Below are positions 18,355-27,569 of a stretch of 64,000 bases of DNA, piece after piece. Origin of the DNA: Leptolyngbya sp. Cla-17 (lineage in GTDB: Bacteria; Cyanobacteriota; Cyanobacteriia; Leptolyngbyales; Leptolyngbyaceae). The position numbers were made by a program, and so were the translations under genes. Every line of letters begins with the position of its first letter. Position 1 is the first letter of the stretch. The stretch is from NCBI RefSeq assembly GCF_016807185.1, contig NZ_JAEVYN010000001.1, positions 62,001 to 126,000 of the forward strand, given 5' to 3'. A model generated the notes under the pieces. It searched no databases. It was not told the DNA's origin and was given only the letters and a program-made list of their open reading frames with translations.

Positions 18355-21030
18355 CTACTCTTCCACGGCTGCACTTTCTGCTGCTGTGCTCGCTTCTAAA
18401 ACTGGAGAGGCTGCGATCGCGATCTCCCCTTCCCCACTTTCCACGTCCCCATCCAACAGCGCATCTTCCTCGGCATCGGAAGCAGGCACCAGTGCCACTG
18501 CTACAATCTCATCGTCTTCATCCAGTCTCTGTAAGCGAACCCCAGAGGCAGCGCGGGATTGACAAGAAATAGCATTAATTGCTTGGCGAATGATGATGCC
18601 ACGATTGGTGATCAGCATCAGTTCTTCGCCTTCATGCACGATTCGCAGCGATGCCATATGATCGCCAGGTTTGCGGAACTTTGTTGCCACAATCCCCATA
18701 CCCGCCCGATTTTGTAAGCGGAACTGAGTCACGGGCACCCGTTTGCCATAGCCATAGGCAGTCACCGTCAAAATCCAGGGACCAGAAGGTGCTGTTTCCA
18801 GTTCCGTCGCGTCGTCGCAGGTCACCTCATCTTCACCACCTCCATCAGACTCCAAATCAGCCGCAAGAGTTTCTACAATCTCGCTTGGCAAAATATCTAG
18901 ACCCACCAAACTATCGCCCTGGCGCAGTGCCATTGCCCTCACGCCTCGGGTGGCACGACCCAAAGGACGCAATTGATCGTGGCTTGCCCGAAAGTGAATC
19001 GATTTACCAAAGTGGGAGCCAATTAAGATGGTGTCTTCAGCACGGGCACGACGAACCCAACGCAACAGATCGGCTTCTTCTAGCGAGATGGCAATCAATC
19101 CATTGGCGCGAATATTACCAAACGCCGAGAGCGCTGTTTTTTTGATGTATCCTTTGTTGGTCAGCATCACCAGATACTCATCTTCGCTGAACTCGCTGAC
19201 GGGAATGATGGAGGTGATTTTTTCGTTGTGAGGAATGGGCAGTAGCTGCACGATGGCAGTGCCACGGGCAGTCCGAGAACTGACCGGAATCTGATAGGCC
19301 CGCAGACAGTAAACCACGCCGCGATCGCTAAAAAACAGCACACTATCGTGATCACGACAGGCGAGGAACTGTTCTACCGCATCATCTTCTTTCATCCGGG
19401 TGCCTGACTTGCCCCGTGTTGCCCGATTTTGAGATTCAAACGTGTTGACGGGCATCCGTTTGATATAGCCTTGCTCGGTCAGCAAAATTACCGCTCGTTC
19501 ATTGGCAATCAGATCCGCATCCATGATCTCATCTTCAGACTGCTCAATCACCGTGCGGCGAGGAGTGGCATGAGCAGCTTTGATCGCAGCCAGTTCCGTT
19601 TCAATGATCGTCAGAATCCGTTCTCGACGTGCCAAAATATCCCGCAAGTCCGCAATTTGAGTTTGCAGATCATCGTGTTCCTGCTGAATCTTCTCGGCTT
19701 CTAGGGCAGTGAGTCGGCGCAGTTGCATTTGCAAAATGGCATCCGCTTGTACGTCTGACAGACCAAACCGTTCAATTAGTTCCAATCGAGCCGTGGGGGC
19801 ATCAGCGGCACCACGAATCAGGTTAATAATGGCATCCAGATTCAGCAGCGCAATCAGCAACCCTTGCAGGAGGTGATCTCGCTCTTCCGCTTTTCGCAAT
19901 TGGTATTGCGTACGACGGGTGATGGTAACGATGCGGAAATCTAGGAAAACAGAGAGGAAATGCTTGAGGGTGAGCAGTTGCGGGTAGGCATCCACCAGCG
20001 CCAGCATGTTAGCTCCAAAGTTTGTCTGGAGGGGAGTTTGCTTGTAGAGATTATTGACGACAACGCGAGGATAGGCGTCGCGCCGCAGTTCAATGACAAT
20101 CCGCATCCCGTCGCGATCGCTCTCATCCCGAATATCCGAAATACCTTCTAAGCGGCGCTCATTCACCATTTCCGCGATTTTCTCGATTAGCGCGGCTTTG
20201 TTAGTTTGGTAGGGTAGCTCGGTGATGATAATGGCATCGCGATCAGGTCTGCCGCGATGTTCAATCGTTTCAATGCTGGCAACCCCGCGCATGATGATGG
20301 AACCGCGCCCAGTATTGTAGGCATCGCGAATGCCCGTCAAACCCAATATTTGCCCTCCCGTGGGAAAGTCAGGACCGGGAATGTAGTGCATCAACTCCTG
20401 AACCGTGATGTCGGGATTGTGAATCAGGGCAACCAGCCCGTCAATTAGTTCTCCCAAATTGTGGGGCGGAATGTTGGTTGCCATGCCGACGGCAATTCCA
20501 GAAGACCCATTCAGCAAGAGTTGAGGAATACGAGACGGCAATACCAACGGTTCTTGCTGCGAACCATCAAAGTTATCGCCAAAATCGACTGTTTCCGATT
20601 CAATGTCTTGCAGCAGTGAATCCCGCGTTAAGGGGCGCAGGCGACACTCGGTATACCGCATGGCGGCGGGTGGATCGTTATCAATCGAACCAAAGTTACC
20701 ATGACCATCAATCAGGGGCGATCTCATGGAAAAGTCTTGCGCCATCCGCACCAATGCATCGTAAACCGCCGTATCGCCGTGAGGATGGTATTTACCTAGC
20801 ACTTCCCCCACCACACGGGCGCACTTTCTAAAGGGGCGATCGGGTGCCAAGCCTAACTCATGCATGGCATACAAAATTCGACGGTGGACTGGTTTCAACC
20901 CGTCTCTAGCATCGGGTAGCGCGCGTCCAACAATTACGCTCATGGCGTATTCCAGGTATGACCGCTGCATCTCGTTTCGTAAATCTGTTGGGACGATGCG
21001 ATCTTGAGGCGGCTCCTGGGAAAAAGTCAT
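18355..21030 (-). CDS. gyrA: DNA gyrase subunit A (type IIA topoisomerase)
   Basis: GyrA cuts and rejoins DNA to introduce negative supercoils together with GyrB. The 891-aa protein has the N-terminal breakage-reunion domain with the active Tyr126 in AAMRYTECRL. The quinolone-region motif is YHPHGDTAVYDALVRMAQ, with Thr87 and Asp91 in place of the E. coli Ser83/Asp87 pair. The C-terminal half has the beta-pinwheel repeats. The GyrA box is present in loose form as NRATRGKSG. The last 90 residues are acidic and Ala-rich. ParC is an alternative name, but the length and the box favour GyrA. Confidence 0.93.
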   Translation of the reverse strand: MTFSQEPPQDRIVPTDLRNEMQRSYLEYAMSVIVGRALPDARDGLKPVHRRILYAMHELGLAPDRPFRKCARVVGEVLGKYHPHGDTAVYDALVRMAQDFSMRSPLIDGHGNFGSIDNDPPAAMRYTECRLRPLTRDSLLQDIESETVDFGDNFDGSQQEPLVLPSRIPQLLLNGSSGIAVGMATNIPPHNLGELIDGLVALIHNPDITVQELMHYIPGPDFPTGGQILGLTGIRDAYNTGRGSIIMRGVASIETIEHRGRPDRDAIIITELPYQTNKAALIEKIAEMVNERRLEGISDIRDESDRDGMRIVIELRRDAYPRVVVNNLYKQTPLQTNFGANMLALVDAYPQLLTLKHFLSVFLDFRIVTITRRTQYQLRKAEERDHLLQGLLIALLNLDAIINLIRGAADAPTARLELIERFGLSDVQADAILQMQLRRLTALEAEKIQQEHDDLQTQIADLRDILARRERILTIIETELAAIKAAHATPRRTVIEQSEDEIMDADLIANERAVILLTEQGYIKRMPVNTFESQNRATRGKSGTRMKEDDAVEQFLACRDHDSVLFFSDRGVVYCLRAYQIPVSSRTARGTAIVQLLPIPHNEKITSIIPVSEFSEDEYLVMLTNKGYIKKTALSAFGNIRANGLIAISLEEADLLRWVRRARAEDTILIGSHFGKSIHFRASHDQLRPLGRATRGVRAMALRQGDSLVGLDILPSEIVETLAADLESDGGGEDEVTCDDATELETAPSGPWILTVTAYGYGKRVPVTQFRLQNRAGMGIVATKFRKPGDHMASLRIVHEGEELMLITNRGIIIRQAINAISCQSRAASGVRLQRLDEDDEIVAVALVPASDAEEDALLDGDVESGEGEIAIAASPVLEASTAAESAAVEE

Positions 21031-21556
21031 AGTGTGAAAGACTCCGAGAGATTCAGTATTTTCGCGAAAGGAACAGCATTTGAAAAACGAACAAATTTAA
21101 CTGAATTTGTGTTCTCAAAAAGGTGACCTTCAGCCTATTGATTGTATCATGGGGAACTAGTTTTCGTGGCGCGATCGCCCTTAAGGGATGGGAGTTTGCC
21201 AATATTCTCTCTTTCAGTCACTCTCTTCTTTTTCGATAATTCAAGCTATATCTTTTCGATAAAAAATTGAGTGTTTTAAGAACGTTTTAATAGCTTGTTA
21301 AGCAAAAATAAATTCAATCGTTAAGATCATTCTCATACCTGCTAAAAAACTGAAAATCAATGTTTCGCTGTGTTGCGATGATGACTGTTTAGTAATGAAT
21401 CCAAAACTATGGTGTTGGAGATGTTGGATGCATTTACCTTTGCAGCGCTTACCCCAAACTCTTCTCCATCAAGAAAGAATTCAGAAATTTCCAAATTCTC
21501 TCTCCTAATAGGGTAGGGCTGAGCTTTGACGTGAGATAGTCGGCTGGGCGAGCTTA
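21031..21556 (+). other. AT-rich intergenic region upstream of gyrA
   Basis: This stretch of about 525 bp lies between the gyrA start and the IS630-type element. It holds a HIP1 octamer near 21171 and AT-rich sequence that must contain the gyrA promoter. A 35-codon frame starting at ATG 21409 has no resemblance to a known small photosynthesis protein and I do not call it a gene. I see no RNA gene here. Confidence 0.5.
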
Positions 21557-22719
21557 TACGGAATTGAGTAGGGGAGTATCATTTAGCAAGATGAAAAAGG
21601 TACTCTGTCCATGCCTCGACCCCGCACTCAAATTAGCCCTCATCTAGACTACGCAGATCTAACTCAGCGGTATGTTCAGTGCCAAGATGCTGGCGAGAAA
21701 AACCGTTGGTTGGTGATTCGATTGCTCAGTCATCCAAAGACTCCGATGAGCATCGAACAAACCGCTGAGATTTGTGGACTCAGTTGTAGTGGAGTGCGGA
21801 AAATTGCCCGTCGCTACAACGCCGAGGGTGCGGTCGGACTAGTCAATCGGCAACGCTTGAACCCTGGGGGCAATCGGTTGGCTTTAAGTGATGAACAGCA
21901 ACGGCTATTGCGGCAACGCTTACAGAGTGCCCCGGATGATGGCGGACTCTGGAGTGGACCGAAAGTTGGGGAGTATATCGAAACCTACTTTGGCATTTGC
22001 TTACACCCCTCAACAGCCTGGAAGTATCTACGACGTTTGGGGTTGAGCTTGCAGGTGCCGCGTCCGGTGCATCATCAAAGCGCAACCCTTGAGCAGCAAG
22101 CAGAGTTCAAAGCAGGATTAGCAGGTCATGTGGCGTGGTTGCGCTCGTTGTTTCCCAATCGGGAGATTGTAATTTGGGCGGAAGACGAAGCTCGATTAGG
22201 CTTGCAACCCATTGTCAGGCGGGTTTGGGCACCCATAGGAGAACGCCCATCAGCGCATCATTCTCGCCGCTATCAATGGGTCTACACCTATGGTTTTGTC
22301 CATCCTGCCACTGGAGCGAGCTACTTCCTTTTATTGCCCCGTGCCAATGTCTCCATGATGCAGATGGCGTTAGAGCTATTTGCGGCTCAGGTCAATCCCC
22401 ATCGTCAGCAGTTGATCATTCTATTGGTTGATCAGGCCGCGTGGCATATGAGCCAAAAACTTCAGGTGCCCCCCGGCATTTTCTTCTACCCGCTATTGCC
22501 CTATACCCTCCAACTGCAACCCACTGAATGTGTCTGGTCTTTGCTGCGCGAAGCAATCGCTAATCAAGTGTTTGACAATCTTGATGCTTTAGAGGATGTC
22601 TTAGTCAAGCGGTGCCAATGGTTGATGCAGCATCCTGTGATAGTTCAAGGCAAAGTGGGCTTTGATTGGATTCAAGCAATTTAATCTGGTCAAAAAGTAC
22701 TGCCTTCCGCAATTCCGTA
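21557..22719 (+). mobile_element. IS630-family insertion sequence
   Basis: One intact transposase gene lies between inverted ends: TACGGAATTG at 21557-21566 and its complement CAATTCCGTA at 22710-22719. If the outer TA on each side is the target dinucleotide, the element proper is 21559-22717, which fits the TA-specific insertion of the IS630/Tc1 group. The ends can be extended imperfectly a few bases outward (GCTTA / TTAGC). It sits between gyrA and the sigma factor gene and breaks no recognisable gene. Confidence 0.85.
21611..22684 (+). CDS. IS630-family DDE transposase
   Basis: The 357-aa protein is uninterrupted. It has an N-terminal helix-turn-helix region (about 45-85, with IEQTAEICGLSCSGVRKIAR). 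The DDE catalytic residues are the Asp in WAEDEARLGL, the Asp in LLVDQAAWH and the Glu in LQLQPTECVWSLLRE. The usual SPDLNPIE-type block before the last Glu is altered to TLQLQPTE. It is a single reading frame, unlike IS630 members that need frameshifting, and could be active. Confidence 0.93.
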   Translation: MPRPRTQISPHLDYADLTQRYVQCQDAGEKNRWLVIRLLSHPKTPMSIEQTAEICGLSCSGVRKIARRYNAEGAVGLVNRQRLNPGGNRLALSDEQQRLLRQRLQSAPDDGGLWSGPKVGEYIETYFGICLHPSTAWKYLRRLGLSLQVPRPVHHQSATLEQQAEFKAGLAGHVAWLRSLFPNREIVIWAEDEARLGLQPIVRRVWAPIGERPSAHHSRRYQWVYTYGFVHPATGASYFLLLPRANVSMMQMALELFAAQVNPHRQQLIILLVDQAAWHMSQKLQVPPGIFFYPLLPYTLQLQPTECVWSLLREAIANQVFDNLDALEDVLVKRCQWLMQHPVIVQGKVGFDWIQAI

Positions 22720-22751
22720 TTAGCCGAGCGGTGAGGGTCTAACTCCGCATG

Positions 22752-22785
22752 AAAAAGCCAGGGGAAGTTTGTAGGCTCTCCTGGC
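22752..22785 (-). terminator. Intrinsic terminator of the sigma factor gene
   Basis: GCCAGGGGA (22757-22765) pairs with TCTCCTGGC (22777-22785) with one G-T pair and an 11-nt loop. On the minus strand the hairpin is followed by TTTTTC. It lies 55 nt after the stop codon of the sigma gene. Confidence 0.75.
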
Positions 22786-22839
22786 TTCTAGCTTCTATCT
22801 CCTGATTGCTCAGAAGCTTGTAATGTGAGTCTCTTTCCC

Positions 22840-23871
22840 TTAGCGCATCCAATCCTTCAAAAGCGCTTGCCGTCTGGGATGGCGTAGCTTCCGCATGGCT
22901 TTTGCTTGGATTTGGCGAACTCGTTCTCTCGAAAGTTGATACCGTTCACCGATTTCAGAAAGGGTGTAATGTTGCCCATCGGTTAAACCAAACCGCAGTC
23001 TAATGATCTCTCTTTCTCGATCGCTCAAGTGTTCTAAAACCGAATCGAGGCGATCGCACAGTAGTTTGTGATCTAAACAATCGTTTGGTGCAACATTATC
23101 CGAATCTTCAATCAATTGCATTAATTCGGTATCTTCTTCTCGACCTACCCAGGCATGAAGAGAAAGAGTTCCCTGACTCACATCTAAAACGTGATCTAAC
23201 TTATCTTCATCAATGTCTAACTCTGCTGCAATTTCTTGCTTCGTTGGCTTACGTCCAAACTTTTGAGAAAGTAATTGACGAGCTTTACGAACTTGGTTAA
23301 GTTTTTCTACCATGTGAACGGGCAAACGAACCGTTCGAGATTGGGATGCGATCGCGCGGGTAATTCCCTGACGAATCCACCAATACGCATAGGTTGAAAA
23401 TTTATAGCCACGCTCATAGTCGAACTTTTCAGCGGCCCGCATTAAACCCATGGCACCTTCTTGAATTAAATCCAAAAAAGGAACTCCACGATTTAAGTAT
23501 TTCTTCGCAATAGAAACAACCAAACGTAGGTTTGAACGCACCAATCTACGTTTTGCGCGCTCCGCCTGGGGACCGCCTTTGGCAATCTCGCGTGCCAACT
23601 CAATTTCTTGAGTTTGAGTCAGCAACGGGTAGCGTGCCATCTCACGCAGAAATAGCCCAACTGAATCATCTGTAAGCCCTAAACGTTCTGCTTTGCTAAT
23701 TTTAACGGGTGGTTTACTAGGAGCAAATTCAACCGTTTCAAATTTCTCTAAACTGTTCAGTTCATCCAAGTCAATATCAATTTCAGCAGAGAGATCGACA
23801 TCAAATTCTTGTTCAAGGGAACTTACTTCAGCATCAATTTGGCTAATTTTAGAAGGCGATTCGGCACTCAT
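22840..23871 (-). CDS. Group 2 sigma-70 factor
   Basis: This is an RNA polymerase sigma factor related to the primary sigma but lacking its long region 1.1. The ATG at 23871 gives 343 aa; a GTG at 23877 would add two codons. Regions 1.2 to 4.2 are complete: DSVGLFLREMARYPLLT, the region 2 core DLIQEGAMGLMRAAEKFDYERG with STYAYWWIRQGITRA, region 3 with LPVHMVEKLNQ, and the region 4.2 helix-turn-helix TLSEIGERYQLSRERVRQIQ. The acidic N-terminal 60 residues are variable in the family. It belongs to the SigB-E set used for stress, carbon/nitrogen or dark responses; I cannot pick the letter with confidence. An intrinsic terminator follows. Confidence 0.92.
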   Translation of the reverse strand: MSAESPSKISQIDAEVSSLEQEFDVDLSAEIDIDLDELNSLEKFETVEFAPSKPPVKISKAERLGLTDDSVGLFLREMARYPLLTQTQEIELAREIAKGGPQAERAKRRLVRSNLRLVVSIAKKYLNRGVPFLDLIQEGAMGLMRAAEKFDYERGYKFSTYAYWWIRQGITRAIASQSRTVRLPVHMVEKLNQVRKARQLLSQKFGRKPTKQEIAAELDIDEDKLDHVLDVSQGTLSLHAWVGREEDTELMQLIEDSDNVAPNDCLDHKLLCDRLDSVLEHLSDREREIIRLRFGLTDGQHYTLSEIGERYQLSRERVRQIQAKAMRKLRHPRRQALLKDWMR

Positions 23872-24228
23872 ACACACTCACATAAGCTTTAGGAAAAAGT
23901 TGAGTAAAATTGCCTCCAACTCTATCAAAAATCTTGGTAAATGCACCCCTTACTTCCAAAAAAAGTCTAAATTTTTGTATTAAACATTGGGGCATTCAAG
24001 ATGTTTTGCAAAAACCGCCCATTTCCTTAAAAGGATTTCAAGCAGCGATGAATGAGTCGCTATAAAAACTGACTCATCAAAAGTTTTGAGCGGCGAAGTA
24101 GTGAGAATTGTGAAGCAGAAGAATACTTGTAAAAAAGATTCAAATCTACTTCCAAGCAACTGAATTAAAGTCGCTCTTTCCGTCAATCCAAACTAAGGCT
24201 TTATCCTACACGAGGATGGCGAAAATGA
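23872..24228. other. Intergenic region upstream of the sigma factor gene
   Basis: About 355 bp of AT-rich DNA lie between ppk and the sigma gene, which are in the same direction. It should hold the sigma promoter. A 68-codon frame on the minus strand at 23980-24186 has no recognisable features. I see no RNA gene or strong hairpin here. Confidence 0.45.
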
Positions 24229-26364
24229 TTACGTAATTTCCATCAAATTTTTTTGAGAGTTTTGTTCGGGGCTATCGCCGACTGGATGACGCTGAATATA
24301 TCGTCCGTCGGGGAGTAGATCCCACGCTTGGCGATTGTCTGTCAGCATGATGCCTAAGATTTCTTGCAGGTCTTTGGCGATCTCGGGGTCTTCAATCGGC
24401 ACAACGGCTTCCACACGTCGATCCAGGTTGCGCGTCATCCAATCTGCACTGCCAATAAAGATCTCTTCTTGACCCTGATTGTGGAAATAAAAGATCCGCG
24501 AGTGTTCTAAAAAGCGCCCCACAATGCTGATCACACGAATATTGTCACTCACGCCTGCTACTCCTGGACGCAAGCAACACATACCCCGCACAATTAAATC
24601 AATTTGTACCCCTGCCTGGGATGCGTGATATAGCGTGGCAATCATTTTTGGATCAACCAGCGCATTCATTTTGGCAACAATCCGCGCATGGTGACCTTGC
24701 CGAGCGATCGCGGCTTCTCGGTTGATCAATTCCGTCATGCGATTGCGTAAACCTGAAGGGGCCACCAGCAATTTTCGGTAAGTGTGATGGCGAGAGTAAC
24801 CGGTCAGATAGTTAAATAGATTGCTCAAATCAGCCCCCAAATCTTCCCGACAGCTCAACAAGCCGATGTCGGTGTAGATGCGCGAGGTTTTTGGATTGTA
24901 GTTTCCTGTACCAACATGGACATAGCGGCGAATGCGCCCTTCCTCGCGTCGGACTACCAGCACCACCTTTGTATGGGTTTTGAGACCCGCCAGCCCATAA
25001 ATGACATGAACGCCTGCACTTTCTAGCTTGCGTGCCCAGTTAATGTTATTTTCCTCGTCAAATCGGGCTTTGATTTCCACTAATGCCGCCACCTGTTTGC
25101 CGTTTTCTGCGGCTGTAATCAATGCCTGCACAATCGGCGAATCCCCGGATGTGCGGTACAGAGTCATTTTTATTGCCAGTACATCTGGATCTTCGGCAGC
25201 TTCGGTGATGAATCGTTGGACGGTGCGCGAAAAGGAATGGTAGGGATGATGCACCATCAGATCTTGCTTACGAATAATGGCAAATAAATTATCTTCTTGC
25301 TCAGTGCTATCCAAGCCGATCTTGCTGCTATCACGCAATGGTTGGGGTACGGAGGAGTAGCACGGTGGATCTTTCAGATCGGGCAATGGTATTTCTAAAA
25401 ACGTCATCAGATCTCGCAACGAGAGAATACCATTCGCTTCGTAGACATCTGCTGCTGTTAGATCCATCTCCTCCATCAGCATGGTTCGCAACAATTCGGG
25501 CATTGATGTATGAATTTCTAAACGAACGATAGAACCACCCACCCGCCGCTTGTGCAGTTCTTGTTCGATCGCTAGCAGTAAATCATCTGCATCATCTTCC
25601 ACTAGCATCAGATCACTGTCGCGGGTCACCCGAAAGGGATGATATTCCTGAATATCCATTCCTGGAAATAGCTCCGCCAAATTGTGAGCGATCACTTGCT
25701 CTAGGGGTACGCCCGTCCAGATGGCAGTGACATTTTTCTGTTGATGCCGCAGGGTTTCAGGCAGTGTCAAAAACCGAGGCAGAATTTTAGGCACTTTGAC
25801 TCGCGCAAACAATTCTTTACCGTTTTCCCCTTCTTTCATGACAACGGCAAGATTGAGGCTGAGGTTAGAGATGTAGGGAAACGGATGGCTAGGGTCGATC
25901 GCAAGCGGTGTGAGCACTGGAAAGATCTGCTCATCAAAATATTGCTGAAAATAAGTGCGCTGCTCTTGGTTGAGATCGATGTAATCGAGCAGGTAAATGC
26001 CGTGAGAAGAGAGGGGCGGACGGAGCGCTTGATCAAAATGGAGATGCGCTTGAGATACCATCGGATGCAAGCGCTGCCGAATTAGGTCAAGCTGTTCTTG
26101 GGCAGTTCGTCCGTCGGGAGATCGCTTCGTGACTTGTGCCTCGACCTGTTGCTTCAAGGCAGCGACCCGCACCATAAAATACTCATCTAAGTTGGAGCTA
26201 AAAATTGCTAAAAATTTCAGCCGTTCCAGTAGGGGAGTGCGTGGATCAAAGGCTTCATTCAGCACGCGGTTATTAAACTCTAGCCAACTGAGTTCACGGC
26301 TGAAATAGTATTGTGTTTCGCTCAGGTCTAGCTCAGCCGGCATCGAAATTTTGCGTCTAGGCAT
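24229..26364 (-). CDS. ppk: Polyphosphate kinase 1
   Basis: PPK1 makes inorganic polyphosphate from ATP and the reaction is reversible. The 711-aa length is typical. The N-terminal domain starts with YFSRELSWLEFNNRVLNEA. The phosphorylated His lies in YVHVGTGNYNP and a second conserved His in EHSRIFYFHNQG; FIGSADWMTRNLDRRVE near the C-terminus is also typical. A short gene (26367-26588) lies just upstream with a 2-nt gap, so the two are probably cotranscribed and translationally coupled. Confidence 0.96.
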   Translation of the reverse strand: MPRRKISMPAELDLSETQYYFSRELSWLEFNNRVLNEAFDPRTPLLERLKFLAIFSSNLDEYFMVRVAALKQQVEAQVTKRSPDGRTAQEQLDLIRQRLHPMVSQAHLHFDQALRPPLSSHGIYLLDYIDLNQEQRTYFQQYFDEQIFPVLTPLAIDPSHPFPYISNLSLNLAVVMKEGENGKELFARVKVPKILPRFLTLPETLRHQQKNVTAIWTGVPLEQVIAHNLAELFPGMDIQEYHPFRVTRDSDLMLVEDDADDLLLAIEQELHKRRVGGSIVRLEIHTSMPELLRTMLMEEMDLTAADVYEANGILSLRDLMTFLEIPLPDLKDPPCYSSVPQPLRDSSKIGLDSTEQEDNLFAIIRKQDLMVHHPYHSFSRTVQRFITEAAEDPDVLAIKMTLYRTSGDSPIVQALITAAENGKQVAALVEIKARFDEENNINWARKLESAGVHVIYGLAGLKTHTKVVLVVRREEGRIRRYVHVGTGNYNPKTSRIYTDIGLLSCREDLGADLSNLFNYLTGYSRHHTYRKLLVAPSGLRNRMTELINREAAIARQGHHARIVAKMNALVDPKMIATLYHASQAGVQIDLIVRGMCCLRPGVAGVSDNIRVISIVGRFLEHSRIFYFHNQGQEEIFIGSADWMTRNLDRRVEAVVPIEDPEIAKDLQEILGIMLTDNRQAWDLLPDGRYIQRHPVGDSPEQNSQKNLMEIT

Positions 26365-26366
26365 GA

Positions 26367-26588
26367 TTAACCAAATACCTCATCTTCTTGCCCAATCCAC
26401 CATTCTCCCAAATTCATTAGGTCTGCATGAATATCCGTAAGCGCGGTTTCATATTCATCTGCTGACAAAGTTTCTCGCATTTCTTGTAGTTTTTTGAGAC
26501 GTAGTTGGGTCAGCAGCCAAGGTTTGGAGATGCCATTGGTCGCCTCAATGTAACCGGCCAGTTTTTCACTATCCATTTGACTATCCAC
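26367..26588 (-). CDS. Small conserved protein coupled to ppk
   Basis: The 73-aa acidic protein has no recognised domain. It appears helical, with Trp-rich ends (KPWLLTQL and GEWWIGQEDEVFG). A GTG at 26588 is preceded by AGGAGGG about 10 nt upstream, so I take it rather than the ATG four codons later, which is too far from that site. Its stop codon is 2 nt before the ppk start, which suggests a role tied to polyphosphate metabolism or merely shared expression. Function unknown. Confidence 0.7.
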   Translation of the reverse strand: MDSQMDSEKLAGYIEATNGISKPWLLTQLRLKKLQEMRETLSADEYETALTDIHADLMNLGEWWIGQEDEVFG

Positions 26589-26651
26589 TAGCGAATAACC
26601 CTCCTATAATTCCTCGTAATGCCCATCTCCACAGTTTACACTTGACTGATT

Positions 26652-27497
26652 ATGCCTTCTGCAATCACGTTGGAACTGGCAAAACGAGGTGACGCTACTG
26701 CGATCGCCACGATCCTCAGCCACACTCTACCTCAGCACTACGACGCTACCGCTAGCGTCATCCGTTTAGGCAATTACCTATCGGTGTTCATTGAAACGTT
26801 CTCTAGCATCGAGCAGGAGCCTACGGTGCGTCTAGTGTATGAATTGATCAGTGAATTGGCAATTGATGAAATTTCAACGGTAGAAATTAATGCGCAGCAT
26901 CGGGGCGATCGCGCTATGTTGTGGACGCAGACGATTGAAGCACCCTTTCAAGCGACCTCTCCTTTTTCTTTCCCAAGTGCTATGTCAAACCCAGCGATTA
27001 ATCTGTCCAGCTTTTCACCTGAACGCCCTGCACCATCGTCTGCAACAAATCCATTAACTGAACTAGGCAGTGCATTGACTGAACCAAGCGGTGCATTGGT
27101 TGAACCAATAAATGAATTAACCGAACTATCAAATCCATTGACTGAACCAAGCAGTGCATTGGTTGAACCAAAAAATCAAACTGATACACGCTTGGCAAAT
27201 GAGGATTGGAGTTCTTTGCAAACCGTTTTGCAGCGACCAGAAATCGTTGCCATGATGGCGATGGCGCTCCTGTTGGTTTTCTGGGATGCCTACATGGAGT
27301 GGATGGAGGAAACGGAGACTCAATCCTTCTCTGGCAGGAAACTTGCCCAACGCCTTGGAGTCAGCAGCAGTACGATCAGCCGCTATAAAGAACGAACAAA
27401 TTTTGGCGAATGGAGCCAAACGCTCGACCCCGAAGGTATCGCCTGGAATTATAACGGGAAAGCCTTTGTGCCGAGAGAAGCGATAGGTGAAGGGTGA
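26652..27497 (+). CDS. Unknown protein with heptad repeat, hydrophobic segment and C-terminal HTH
   Basis: I do not recognise this 281-aa protein. Residues 1-100 form a globular domain with helical content. Residues 133-174 are six heptapeptides of the type xxLTEPS/SALVEPx. Residues 198-211 are hydrophobic (EIVAMMAMALLLVFW), short for a membrane span. Residues 227-248 read as a helix-turn-helix (SGRKLAQRLGVSSSTISRYK), and the end (PEGIAWNYNGKAFVPRE) looks like a small DNA- or peptide-binding wing. A role as a DNA-binding adaptor is possible but not shown. It is divergent from the small gene upstream of ppk. Confidence 0.7.
   Translation: MPSAITLELAKRGDATAIATILSHTLPQHYDATASVIRLGNYLSVFIETFSSIEQEPTVRLVYELISELAIDEISTVEINAQHRGDRAMLWTQTIEAPFQATSPFSFPSAMSNPAINLSSFSPERPAPSSATNPLTELGSALTEPSGALVEPINELTELSNPLTEPSSALVEPKNQTDTRLANEDWSSLQTVLQRPEIVAMMAMALLLVFWDAYMEWMEETETQSFSGRKLAQRLGVSSSTISRYKERTNFGEWSQTLDPEGIAWNYNGKAFVPREAIGEG
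27048..27173 (+). repeat. 21-bp coding tandem repeat (6 units)
   Basis: Six 21-bp units encode six heptapeptides (NPLTELG, SALTEPS, GALVEPI, NELTELS, NPLTEPS, SALVEPK). Units alternate in a higher-order pattern of three, which points to duplication of a 63-bp block. Confidence 0.85.
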
Positions 27498-27569
27498 ATG
27501 ACAAATACATCGCGATCGCGCAGAGTGTGAGTGCGCAAAGTGTGATCGCGCAGCCGAAACGCACTCTGA

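Noticed and set aside
21409..21516. 35-codon frame upstream of gyrA, considered as a small photosystem subunit
   Set aside because: It lacks a membrane segment and does not match any small photosynthetic protein I know.
23980..24186. 68-codon frame upstream of the sigma factor gene
   Set aside because: No family features and no clear ribosome binding site; the region is more likely promoter DNA.
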